Made by a program: the position numbers and the translations under genes. DNA of 64,000 nt from positions 4,588,001 to 4,652,000 of the forward strand of contig JARUPY010000397.1 of the NCBI GenBank assembly GCA_029817715.1. The letters are read 5' to 3'. Origin of the DNA: Melastoma dodecandrum (taxonomy: Eukaryota; Streptophyta; Magnoliopsida; Myrtales; Melastomataceae). The notes under the pieces were generated by a model that made no database searches, was not told the origin of the DNA, and saw only the letters and a list, made by a program, of their open reading frames with translations. Below, piece after piece: positions 12,712 through 24,370 of this stretch (the stretch's first letter is position 1; each line of letters starts with the position of its first letter).

Positions 12712-13256
12712 TCATGGAGAGCCGCCGTTGTCGTCATCATTGCCGCCACTGACATTGTCATCGTCATCGTTGACGCCGCCGCCATCGTCGTCATTGTTGC
12801 CTTCTTCGTCCTGATCATCACCGTTTTCTCTCCTGGGCTGCGTTCATGGCCGTTTTCTCCCCCTGGTTTGCGTTCATGGTCGTTTTCCTCCACAGGGCTT
12901 CTGTAATCGCCATCGACAGCAGCTTCAGTGTTATTCATGGGTCCCCTTTTTGGCTCCCGCTCCTGCTCCTTTCCCTTCCCCAGGGACAATTATCATAGTC
13001 CAATCCATTGTCCCATTTGCGTTCATCAGGGGACGGATCAGTTCTGCCCCTTGGACTTTTGTCATCGGCTCAGGACTGTCCCTCCTTCCTCTCGGTGAAG
13101 GGCTCCTGTCTCACATGTGCGGGCTCCGAGAATCATTAGGACTCCTTGGTCTTCTTTCGACATTGTCATAACTCCGCTCCCTCTTCCTCTTTACAGGCCA
13201 GAACCAGGAGGGGGTCCCCTCTCTAGATAAGCACCCGATCCCCCTGGGTCTCGTGG
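12712..13256 (-). pseudogene. RS2Z-type SR splicing factor gene relic
   Basis: At 13256-13195 the minus strand reads PRDPGGSGAYLERG then PPPGSG. This matches the linker between RRM and zinc knuckles of RS2Z32/33-type SR proteins (known form GVPRGPGGS...GRGPPPGSGRCFNC). It then jumps directly to an Arg/Ser/Pro-rich tail (VERRPRSPND, DRSPSPRGRRDSPEP, DYRSPVEEN) in more than one frame, and to an acidic Asp/Asn/Gly end with a stop at 12714-12712. RRM and both CCHC knuckles are absent, so it is a truncated, frameshifted relic. TTAGGGTTT-containing sequence around 13870-13910 could be its old leader. Intact proteins of this family bind pre-mRNA in nuclear speckles. Confidence 0.55.
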
Positions 13257-14149
13257 TGTTTGAACAGATATATAAACATTAGTTACCACGACACACTGAT
13301 TCCTACAATACTTTCGAGATGGAAGTAGACAACTAGTCTTGCAATAGAGAAAAGCTAAAATCCGTAGCATCCCAGTTAACTAGGCATGCATCGCTACAGC
13401 ACAAAATGAATACAGAGAAAGAATTAGATTTTATTTCAGATGCATGATGATCATTGCTTGCAGGTCGCCATGCCAAATTCCTCAACAATGAAGTGAGAAG
13501 CGCTTATTAACAATGATGATTCGAGGTATGTCTCCTGCCACATTAAAAATCACTATCTTTTAACCCAACCCCAAACGGACTGCAAAACGGTAAGTGACCG
13601 CCAACGCCCCCAAGCACACCCGTCACGTACAAAAAGAAATCAAATTGTTCACTAGGAACACGACCCAACTGAGCTTCGGAGAAATCAAGCCAGACCCAGA
13701 AACGAGGAGATTCAAGGAAACAACAAAATCACATAAAGATCCCTCCTCTCGGACACAACAGAGTGTCAGATCAGCGGAAGACACCCGACTCGATAGAGAT
13801 GGAAAACCCAAGAGAGAACGAATGATTCATCCGACTCCAATTCGGGAAACAAGAGGGAGCAGCGAAAAATCGAGGGTTATTCCTCACCGAAGGAGAAACC
13901 CTAACTCGTTTCGCGGAACTCATTCCGCATGGGAACACGACCCGAACTGCTTCCCCGCTCCTTTTTTCCCTTTTTTCCGTCTCTCCTACTTCCCTAGGCG
14001 TAATTTATTTTTTTACGAGTCCAATTGCCTGATTTTATATAGTCGAGATAGTTCATATGAAGTCTAGATTGACTTTAAGAAGGATAAATTGGCCTTAAAA
14101 AATAATTTACAACATATAACATATACCTACACAAAATTTCACCATAATT
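13257..14149. other. non-coding stretch, possible old leader/intron of the SR-gene relic
   Basis: No RRM-coding exon could be found here. The stretch contains the right inverted repeat (13926-13954) and a region near 13860-13920 that on the minus strand looks like a plant 5' leader (GAGTTAGGGTTTCTCC). Confidence 0.4.
13926..13954 (+). repeat. short inverted repeat, right copy
   Basis: Reads CGCATGGGAACACGACC then CGAACTGCTTCC; inverted partner of 12366-12393. Confidence 0.7.
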
Positions 14150-15174
14150 AATTATTATATCTACAACATATACCTATTTGACCAACTTAAATCCGAGATT
14201 AGGATTTATTGCCTTTAATATTTCAGAATATATTTATAGTTCAACAAATTTTAATTTTGAAATTTATATCTTTTAATTTTAATATCTATTAAAATTAAAT
14301 AATTAATATCCGTATCTACGTGCTTTTGCGTGAGACCCTTTAGGTTTTATATACGAAGGCATTGTACATACATACACAGACTGAGGTAACCGTCTAACAA
14401 TATTTTTCAGCCGCCCGACGTAATAGAATATTGATCATGAACCAAAAATCACTATGAACCGATTACTGTGTAATTCAATCTATTCATCTTATCGACATCA
14501 CGATTAATTTAGTGCATTATGCGTCCCATTGAATTAAGCGTTTTACTTGATTTTTTAGATATAATATATCTTAACTTGAATGATAAACATTCCTCCACGG
14601 ATGTGTGCTTAACATCACTAATATCTCAATCAAGTGGGCATGATGTCAATTCTCTAATCCAATAGAGCGATGTATTCTCTATTGACTCAGCATTATCCTC
14701 TCTACGCTTCGCTCTGTACCCAATAACCGTATTACTCACAATCCGATGAAAGACGCTTTTAACGACATCAAAGTGCATAACTCCACGTATAGAATAAATA
14801 AAGGCCTCGAGTAAAGAGATCAGTAACACTTTCATCAAGAGAAGTGACCAATGACGCTTAACATGTGATATTCTCTATAAACGAGTAGTGTCCAGTGTAC
14901 CTCTTAAATCGGTCACCCCCAAGTATAACTTGGACATTCATCCCTTGGTCTAACTCGACCGAAGTCATACTCGGCGTTGATCTAGATGTTCATGTCTCAT
15001 TTAAACATTTATTCAATCAAGGACAATTTTAGATTGACAATTAATCAATCTATGAAACTTTATCGTAAATTAATTACGAGAATGAAAGTAATTAATAAAC
15101 AATAAATTTATTTTTATTAACAACTATTCACATACATTGCAAAGTGTCTTGGTACATATATGCACACACTAATA
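14150..15174 (-). repeat. 3' LTR (truncated) of decayed Copia element
   Basis: Matches the reverse complement of the LTR at 20066-21554 over about 1 kb with many substitutions: ATATTTCAGAATA, ATATACGAAGGCA and the GAGGTAACCGTCTA block all have counterparts. On the minus strand it begins TATTAGTGTGTG, a mutated TGTTAG, directly after the purine tract GTGCAAGTGTGAGAT. The outer part of the LTR (about 450 bp) is missing on the left. Confidence 0.75.
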
Positions 15175-15226
15175 ATCTCACACTTGCACTATTACCAAGC
15201 ACTATGGACTCTCAGTCCTAAGCCCA

Positions 15227-15628
15227 TCACATGTACTCATGTTTCTGCTGAGGTGAGGCCTTTGAGAGTGGATCTGCAATATTTTCACTAGTGTCTACTT
15301 TACTCATCAACACATCACCCCTCTGAACGATTTCTCTAAGGATGTGATATTTTCGTAATACATGCTTGGATCGCCGGTGAGACCTTGGTTCATTTGTTTG
15401 CCGTATGACAACATTGTTGTCACAGTATAACAGAACTGTACCATGACTACTAGGAACCACTTCAAGTTCTATCATAAAATTCTTGATCCAAACAGCTTTT
15501 TTTGCCGCTTCTGAAGCTGTTATGTACTCGGACTTTGCTGTACAATTTACAATTATTTCTTGCTTTGAATTTTTCCAACAAACAGTCGCTCCACTTAGAG
15601 AAAATATGTTACCTAGCTGCGATTTCAC
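15227..15628 (-). pseudogene. Copia RNase H domain, decayed
   Basis: Carries the Ty1/copia RNase H motifs SKQEIIVNCTAKSEYI (normally ...TAEAEYI), LLYCDNN, RSKHV and ENIADPLSK, ending QQKHEYM. The catalytic-domain start is lost. It is the 3' end of the minus-strand element whose LTR follows at 15174. Confidence 0.85.
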
Positions 15629-16155
15629 ATAATCACGATATGTTGTGAACTAACGTTAGTATATCTTCTTACAACTAATTCCTCATCTCCTCCATAAATC
15701 AGGAACGTATCTTTTGTTCTTCTTAAATACTTGAGGATAGTCTCGGCTAATGTCCAATGACCCTCGCCGGGATCACCCTATCTACTTGTCAACATATAAT
15801 ACATCAGGTCTTGTACATATTATGGCATACATGATGGATCCAATAGCCGAAGTGTATGGTATCTTACCCATCCTCTTTCTCTCCTTTAATGTCTATGGAC
15901 ACATCGCCTTGGAGAGTTGTATACCATGTTACATAGGCAAGAATCCTCACTTGGAATCTTGCATGCTGATTCTCTTCAGTACCTTGTCAATATATGTTCT
16001 TTGACTTAATCCTAGCAGTCTCCTTTGTCTATCTCGGTATATTCTAATACTTAAAATATTAGTCGCTTCCCCAAGATCTTTCATTGCAGAACACTTATTC
16101 AGCTAATATTTGGTAGATTCTGTGCTACACTTGTCATTGCCAATAAGAAGTATCG

Positions 16156-16645
16156 TCAACATATAGCACTAGAAAGACAATATTGCTCCACTAATCTTCT
16201 TGTAAATGCAAGGCTCATCTGGATTCTCGAAGCAGCCAAATCCTTGACTGCTTCATTAAATCTTACGTTCCAGCTCCGAGAAGCGTGCTTTAATTCATAA
16301 ATGGATCTCTTCAGCTTACATACCTTATCTGTAATCTTAGACGTTATAAAACCAGGAGGTTGTACCATGCACACTTTCTTCTCTAACTTTCCATTTAGGA
16401 AAGTAGTTTTAACGTCCATCTGCAAGATATTGTAATCCTTGTAAGCTGCAATAACAAGTAAAATTCGCATAGACTTCAACATTGCAACGATAAAATGTTT
16501 CATCATAGTCGATTCCTTGACGTTGAGTGAAACCTTTTGTCATTAGCCTTGCTTTGTAGGTACTAACATTCCCTTCCACGTCAATCTTCTTCTTGAAGAC
16601 CCACTTGCATCCAATAATTTTTACCCCAATTAGTGCATCTACCAA
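16156..16645 (-). pseudogene. Copia reverse transcriptase, N-terminal part, decayed
   Basis: Two overlapping frames give IIGCKWVFKKK, YKARLMTKGFTQRQGIDYDE and then LQMDVKTTFLNG and MVQPPGF, the RVT_2 blocks of Ty1/copia, separated by a frameshift near 16410-16500. The YVDD-containing part is not readable. Confidence 0.85.
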
Positions 16646-17034
16646 CTCTCAAACTTGATTGATATACATGAGTTCATCCCGAAATTCATGGCTTCTAGCC
16701 ATTTCTCGGAATCTATTAAATCAATAGCTTCCTCATAAGTCAAGGGTTCGTCATTCTCAACGAGTAGTGCATCCTCATGTTGAGTTACGATCTACCCATA
16801 TCTCTCGGGTTCTTGATGTACTCTTGTAGATTCACGCAGACCTTGTGTTTCTTGAACAAATTCTGGTTGTGGTCACTTGCAGTTGCGGTACAATCTCCTC
16901 ATCCATCTGTTTATCTTCCAACCTGGTCTATAGTGTCTGAAATTTCTTCTAAACTTATTTTACTCCCACTACCCATTTTAGAAATAAATTCCCTTTCTAA
17001 GAAGGTAGCATATCGAGCAACAATAACTATGTAC

Positions 17035-17950
17035 TCACTTGGAAGATAAAAAATAGTATCTCTTTATTTCGTTGGGATAACCTACAAACATATACTTAAT
17101 GAATCTTACGACAAGCTTATCCGAACTATCGTTTTTCATATAAGCATCACAACCCAATAACTTGAGATAAGACAAGTTAGGTTTCTTCCCAAGCCATAAC
17201 TCATATGATGTCTTCTCTACAGCTTTGGTTGGGACTCGGTTAAGCATGTATGTTGCTATTTCTACGACATAACCCCAAAACAATAATGGAAAACTTCCAT
17301 GACTCACATTGATCTAACCATGTCCATGAGTGTGTGGTTTCTTCTTTCAGAAAAACTATTCTACTCTGGCGTTCGCGGAGGTGTGAGTTTTTAAATTTTA
17401 CCTCACTCATTGAGGTAATCAATGAATTCTTGACTAAGATATTCACCCACTCGGTCACTTCGAATGATCTTAATCTTCCTGTCAAATTGGATTTCTACTT
17501 CATTCTTAAACTCCTTAAACTTTTCAAGAGTTTTTTACTTTTGTCGCACTAAATAGATAATCCATCTGCTAAAATCATCGGAAATGTCACGAAGTAGATA
17601 AAAGCTCCTTTGGCCTGAACTGACAGTGGTCCACACACATCACTGTGTATGAGTTCTAGCAGTTCAATTGCTCTTTCACCAATCTTGGAAAAAGGCTTCT
17701 TAGTCATCTTACATTTTATCCATGGATTCTAATTCAAATAAATCCAAATACCCATACTAAGCAACTTAGCAATGCGCTTCTTGTTTATATGACTAAGTCT
17801 ACAATGCCAAAGGTAAGTTGGGTTTGAGTCAAACAATTTATGTTTCTTATTCTTGATGCAATGTACAAGGTCATATAAGTTTAAAACATACAAACCATTG
17901 TTTAAACATCCATTTTTGTGGAAAACAACATCAAGATAAAAGGAACACAT
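17035..17950 (-). pseudogene. Copia GAG-pre-integrase and integrase remains
   Basis: 17950-17729 keeps the pre-integrase region LWHCRLSHINKKRI. 17307-17035 keeps the integrase tail (ATYMLNRVPTKA, TSYELWLGKKP, LLGCDAY, FVGYPNE). The catalytic core between them is fragmented by frameshifts and stops. Confidence 0.82.
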
Positions 17951-18289
17951 CTTGTCCTTAAATTAAAAAAAAACCTTTGGTGTCCAAACTAGACACCGAG
18001 ATGATGTTCTTAGAAAAACTTGGAACATAATAACAATTTTCTAATTAAAAAATAAGTCCATTGAGCAAACTTATTTCATAAGTCCCTACAGCTATTACAG
18101 CTACCCTTGCTCCGTCAGCCACTCGTAGGTCCAACTCGCCCTTGGACAACCGTCTGGATTCAATTAGTCTCTGTAGGTCCACACAAATATGAGAACTACA
18201 TCCTTAATCTAGGATCCATGAGGATGAAACAAAAAAATTGCATTCAATCATAAAAATGCCTGAAGCACCCGCCCCACTGGTATTTTCCT

Positions 18290-19108
18290 TTTGAAAGATG
18301 TAACAATTCTTCTACCAGTGTCCTTCCTTTTCACAGTGAAAGCATTCAGCTTCCTCACATCAGATTAGGGAATCTACTGGTCCTTTTTCAGTTCGGGCTT
18401 TTAGCGTCGGTGTGTATATACTTTCGGCTTCTTGACCTTGGGTTTGAACTTCCACGTGCTCATTCTCTTGTTGGTATTTCTCACAAACATTGCATTTGAA
18501 ACAGTTTTATATTTCATGTCTTTCTTTGCAGTCTTGAGCATAGTCAACAGATTGTCAAGACTCTTTTCCATGTTGTTCATGTTGAAGTTCATCACGAATG
18601 GAGCAAACGATGGAGGCAGGGAACATAAAATGACATCAACATCCAAATGAGTGTCCATCTTGGAGCCCAAGCTTGCGAGCTTCTCAATATTCCCTATCAT
18701 CTTCAATACATGAGGCTCGACAGGGTTCTCTTCCTGTATCTTCATCTCGAAAAATGCCCGAGAGATTTCAAATCTCTCTGTTCAGGCACTTTCTTGGAAG
18801 AGCTCGCACAAAGGATATCAATCTCCCTAGAGCTCATATTCTCATACTGCTTCTACAATTCTGGAGACATTCCAAATAACACGAGACATTGCACATCAAT
18901 GGCATCTTCCACATAATGGCCATAGATGATTCGATTTGCTTCAGAAGTGTTGCATCGGGCACTGCCGGTGGCTCAGAATCTAGTACTTGAAACTTTCTTT
19001 CTTATTTCAGTACAATCATGAGCTTTTGATACCGGTCCAGGTAGTTTGGTCCTTGGAGGATATTTGCTTTCTTCAAAATACTTCGCAGCAAAAAGTTAGT
19101 CGACATCT
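18290..19108 (-). pseudogene. Copia gag remains with zinc knuckle
   Basis: Starts at ATG 19108 (MSTNFLLRSILKKANILQG) and runs with several stops through LPPSFAPFVMNFNMNNMEKS to a CCHC knuckle near 18300-18350 (CFHCEKEGHW-stop-KNC), in which a UAG interrupts the motif. It is non-functional. Confidence 0.8.
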
Positions 19109-19949
19109 ACAGTAAATAAAATTTTAATCATTATTTGTGAATAGTTATATAAATGACTTTTATAAAACTCCCACTATTTTATTCAAACCTAATAGCCATA
19201 CCCACAATAAAAATACTACTTAATTATTAAGTTGATAAAATATGCGGATCGAGGAATAGGTTTGCAAAATTCTAAAATAAATTTTTACTAAACCATGATT
19301 AAACGTGCGGCTTAAAGACTTGAAAGCTAAAGTTATAGATATAACTTTAGTTTTATAAGAGAGATGCGAACCAACCAATGTGTTAGCAGGAGTTATTTGT
19401 AATTAAAATTTAGATTGGCCAAGTTTTAAAAGTTGTTTAAAAGGCCAAGAGAAATAAAAGGACCAAAAAGTATTTTAGACTTTCAGTAAATTAGATTGGC
19501 CATTCCACAACTAATACGATTAATAGTGGGTCGGCTCCACAAATTAATTCGGCCAAGATTAAGTTATTAGTAAAAGGTCGAGAGATAAAATTATGGCCCG
19601 TAACTAAAAATGATTAGCCCAATTTAATGTAGGGCTTAGAAAATAAATTATTCGGGTATAAAATGTGCTTGAAATTAAATAGTCGACATACTTCATGAAT
19701 CAGTATAGCTCAATTGTGGGTGCACTAGTACAATTATAGTTTTTCATAATTTATTGATAGGTCGACTTAAATTAGATTAATTGATTTGTTAGTTCAGCTA
19801 ATATCAATTGATTTGATGGACGAGGGGTTTAAGAAAATATTAACCCAAGTTAAGTATACCGATGGGTACATGGATTTGTGACTAGCTAGTAGTGCCTACT
19901 TACGGAATATGGTCTGTAGGTACAGCTCAGTTGTGTGCATACTATATGC
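19109..19949. other. non-coding region between two opposed Copia remnants
   Basis: AT-rich DNA with no readable protein. It should hold the 5' parts of the left and right Copia remnants, but neither a tRNA-complementary primer site nor an LTR edge could be identified. Confidence 0.4.
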
Positions 19950-20051
19950 TTTGAGTATATCGCAGATCCATTCACTAAGGCTTTACGTCAGCAGAAACAT
20001 GAATCCCCTATGAGGGGCCTAGGACTGAAAGTCTATAGTGCTTGGCAATAG
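19950..20051 (+). pseudogene. Copia RNase H C-terminal tail on the plus strand
   Basis: Thirty-three codons and a stop: FEYIADPFTKALRQQKHE then SPMRGLGLKVYSAWQ. This is the plus-strand counterpart of the tail encoded at 15227 on the minus strand, and ends 14 bp before the LTR at 20066, with the purine tract AAGTGGGAGAT between. Confidence 0.85.
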
Positions 20052-20065
20052 TGCAAGTGGGAGAT

Positions 20066-21554
20066 TGTTAGTGTGTACACATATGTGCCAAGACACTTAG
20101 TAATGTGTGTGAATAGTTGTTAATAAAGACAAGTATTTACTATTATTAATTACTTTTCTGCTCGTAATTAATTTATGGTAAAGTTCCATAGATTGAATAT
20201 TTATCAATCTAAAATTGGCTTGATCGGATAAATGTTTAGATGGACATAAACATTTAGATCAACATCGAGTATGACTAAGGTCGAGATAGATCGAGGGATG
20301 GGTGTCCAAGTTATACTTGTGGGTGCCCAAGTTTATGGTAAACTGAACACGATCCGTTTATAGAGAATACCATATGTTAAGCGTCATTGGTCACATATCT
20401 TGTTGAACGAGTGTAACTAATCTCTTGACTTGAGACATTCATTTATTTTATGCGTAAAGTTATGCGCCTTGATGCCGTTAAAAGCAGTCTTTAATCGGAT
20501 TGTGAGTAATATGGTTATTGGTTGTTTAAAAAAGCGTAGGATGATAGGGTTGAGTCAATATATGATTTATCACTCTCTTGGAATAGAGAGTTGACATATC
20601 GGCCACTTGATTGAGATATTAGTGATTTTAAACACACGGCCGTGGATGAATGTTTAACATTCAAGTTAATATCTATTATATATCATAAATCAAGTAAAAT
20701 GACTAATGTAGTGATGACGCATAGTGCACTAAATTAATCGGATGTCGGTGAGGTGAAGAGATTGAATTCCACAGTTCGGTTCAATGTACTTTTGGTTCAC
20801 GACCAGTATTCTATTTCGTTGAGTGGATAAAAATTGTTGCTAGACGGTTACCTCTGTCTGCGTATGGATGTACACTGTCTTCGTATATAGAACCTACATG
20901 GTCACACGCGAAAGCACATCGACATGGACATTGATTTTTAATTTTAATTAATATTAGAATTAAAAGATATAAATTTTCAGAATTAAAATTTATTGGACTA
21001 CAAATTTATTCTGAAATATCTAAAGCATAAAATCATAATGTTGGATTTAAGTAGGTAGAAGGGCAAAGTTTATAATAATATAGTATAATTATTATTACTT
21101 GACCGTACCCCATAGAGTTGGTAATTTTTAATTGTAAAATAATTACGGCGGTGCCTTACCATGTAAAGAAATCAAGTAGGCATATGGTAGCATAGCTTTG
21201 CTACGTGGTGTTTGTCGGTAAGAATTTTAATTTTTAAATAGTAAGTCGGAACCCACGAATTAAGTAATTTACTTTATAAATTCTACATAATGTGGAATGG
21301 TGAATAAGTTTTTAGAGAGGCAAACGCGAGAGTCATCACTTTATTATGAGAAAGAAAAGGCTTCCTAGAGAGTTTTGTAAGAGCACAGAGAGTTAGCACC
21401 CGAGAGTGACCTTGAGGTGTCACGCCATATTTAACGTTCATAAACTTTTTCGAATAAACTTGAGCTATGAATTATTGGACACGTTTTATATTTGATTTAT
21501 ATGTAATATATAAATTCAGGATCGTGTTTCTTACCATTTTTTCAAAACCCAACA
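20066..21554 (+). repeat. 3' LTR of plus-strand Copia remnant
   Basis: Begins TGTTAGTGTGTACAC after a polypurine tract and ends AAAACCCAACA, so it keeps the 5'-TG...CA-3' rule (1489 bp). It is the same family as 14150-15174 but in opposite orientation. Confidence 0.75.
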
Positions 21555-24370
21555 GTTTCTTCCGACACGGACAGGGAAAGGGCGGAGTTTCGGAAGAGGA
21601 TATTTTGTGGGGGCGGGTTTCTTTGTCCGAATATTTGTACCTGTGTCCCTCGACCGACACGTGTAAAGACTATTCCAGGGATATTGAATTTATTTTGAGT
21701 GTGTGGGCAGGGCGGCTGGTCTAAAAAGTAATTAATACTATTAGAATTTATTACCCCTTTCTTCTTCTTTTAAAGAAAAAAAAAAAGAAAATGTTATCCT
21801 AATCCCATCAAGAATCTTCTGGCTTTCCGGGGTTTGAGGATAGATAGGAAAAAGATACGTAGAGAGGTGGGGGTTATGCATGCCTAAGATGTACTACACT
21901 ATCCCGTCCCACCGATCTAGGATTTATTCCGAACGCCCATATGAAGCATATAATCCGGTCCCGCCTAAAGCATGAGAGGGATTCTCGAACGTGTTCGCGT
22001 AGAAAACGGATAACGTTGGAAATATTTAATAATAAGACTTACATGGATTGTAAATGTGATCATCAGTAAGTAATTGAATGAAATTGATTGAATGCAAACA
22101 GTTTTACAATAAGTAAATAATGCTTACGGCCATAAAAATAAAAACAAAGAGGGTGGTAAGATCGTATACTGGCTACTGGGCTCCGTAGACTCGGAGCGGG
22201 GTCGTAGACTTAACGGTGAAGGATGTTGTGGACTTAACGCTGGGTACTCCGGACTCAAGAATCTGGTCAGCGTAGTCATAGACTTGATGGCAGAGCGCTG
22301 TAGACTCGCACTCCTTGGCTGGCGGAACTTGGCTGCTGGGCTTGGTGGACATAATGTGGTCGAATGTAGAGGTGGACGTGGATACCAAGGCTACGGTAGC
22401 TTAACCTGGTGGCGGTGTCGAAGGTGGAGAAGTGTACCGGGACTACGGTGGCTTGTCTTGGCATTGGAGTGAAAGGCAGAGATTTGTTACCAGAGCTACA
22501 GTTGCTCACTCTGACGGTGGAAGTGAAGGCGGGGATTTGCTACTAGAGCTACGGTTGCTCATTCTGATGGTGGAAGTGAAGACCAATGAAATCTTATGGA
22601 TTTCGCCCAGGTCGGTGAATCCTAACAACTAACAACTAAGGGGTGACGAGTAAGATAAGCTTTTGTTGGCTGATTTGATCGTGATTTTCTCTGAGGGAGA
22701 TCTTCTCCCTTTTATACCCGGTCTGTTATGACCTCCTGAAGATCTTTCATACTCAACCACTCCTAAGAATCTCAGAGCCAACAAAGTGACTTCCACTCGT
22801 GTGAACGTGGGTCATAAACTCCTTTGACTTCGGGGCTAATCAACTGTCTTTAAGACGTGCATTAGTACAGACGTGGGTTGTAAGCTCCATTTATCTCGGG
22901 ACTATTAAACCTTTCTCCATGACGTGTGTCCTGTGCAGGCGCAGGCTTGTAAAGTTCATCTGATTACAGGGTTACTACTCAGCCATATAGTCTGTGTAGA
23001 CTACAGATGCAGGCCTGGTGCGTCTAACTCTGTTATGGGCTTTGTGTCTTTTGTGGGCTTTGTCAGAAATGGGCCCAAGATAACCTGTTGTGTCAACATC
23101 ATGTCAACATAATGCCACCTAAATCAGAGGAGGAAGCCTTCTCAAAGACGTCCCCAAAGACGGTATTGTTGTAATTCTTTTTTTCAATTCATTCAAAACT
23201 TTGGGCCGAGAGGGTGAGCTCGTCTATCCCATCCCACTTTGGAATCGGCAAAAATGAACGCTGGATTGGTCTTTAGCTCGGAATGGCATCGATAATTTCG
23301 ACGAGCTCGACTTGTCTTCTTATCTCGAGTGAAGGGCCTGAGAAGAACTCGAGAACAGAGCATGCCTCCTGATGAGACTTCTCGTAACTCCATCGAATTC
23401 TCGCCAAAGGTTATCTTTTCATTCGGGTTGCCCCTGTCACTCAAGTTGTGTTTGAGCACTTCTGTACCGAGATAAGAATTTGAGGCCTCTGAACTGATTA
23501 TCAGTTGTACGTATCTTTCTGAGCATGATGAATATTTGTCTGAAATGATATTTATTGCTTTTCATAGTTTGACTAACGTTATCTCCTTAAACATGCTCTT
23601 CGTTAGATAAATACGATTGAATTGTCAATAGGTCTCACATTCATCTTTTTCCATTAGTCAGAAGTCAACTTCGAAATACTTTTTCACTTATCTGCAACAA
23701 CCTTTTTACGATTAACTATGTATAAGCAGTTGAAATTCATGCTGTCATCAACCTTCTCGGTCTCGAACCTATTGCCCAACATGGATCTCGATTCTCAACA
23801 ACCACGATACGATGTCAATTCTTAACTCGAGTGGAAATTCACGAAAGAGTGTCAAATCGAATTTGATTCTTGATCGGAAGTCTACGAAAAATAAGAAGAA
23901 ACGAAATTAACAGATTTGGTGAATTCAAACGGAGAAGATTCACTATAACATGGAGTACAAACTTAGGTTAAACCATTTCTCCAACTTTTTAGGTAAAATA
24001 TAAACTCAAAACGTTTATCGTGCGCTGTGTATAATATCTCGATTGTGGTTTGCCGTCCTTCGTTATGTACGATGACACCTACATATAATGTAAATACACT
24101 TTGAAAAAATATCGAAAATCTAAATAATATTAATTTCAAGAACCATAAATAAATATATTAAAAATGTCAATAAATATTCTTCAAACCAAATATCTAACTT
24201 TGGATCACAAATTCTAACAATACCAACACAAATGGTGTAGGGTGGATACGTGCACTAAACACGTTAATATATGAAGTCATGATTGGAGATAAGAGTGGTA
24301 GGATACATTCGAAGAACACAAATGATATTAATTTATAAGCCCATTGTGATTGTCGTTCTTCTCTTTCCCG
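21555..24370. other. intergenic repeat-like DNA
   Basis: No gene supported. About 22016-23110 looks like a solo LTR (GTTGGAAATATT at one side, GTCAACA at the other, and a TTTTATACCCGG transcription-start-like block near 22710), but no target duplication could be fixed. 22490-22580 contains an imperfect tandem repeat built on GAGCTACRGTTGCTCA. Confidence 0.4.

Noticed and set aside
12532..12906. Ile/Val-rich open frame that looks like membrane segments
   Set aside because: It is the antisense of the Asp/Asn/Gly-rich tail of the SR-gene relic.
22016..23110. Possible solo LTR
   Set aside because: Ends approximate TG...CA only if one terminal base is assumed mutated, and no 5-bp target duplication could be matched; kept as an unnamed repeat-like stretch.
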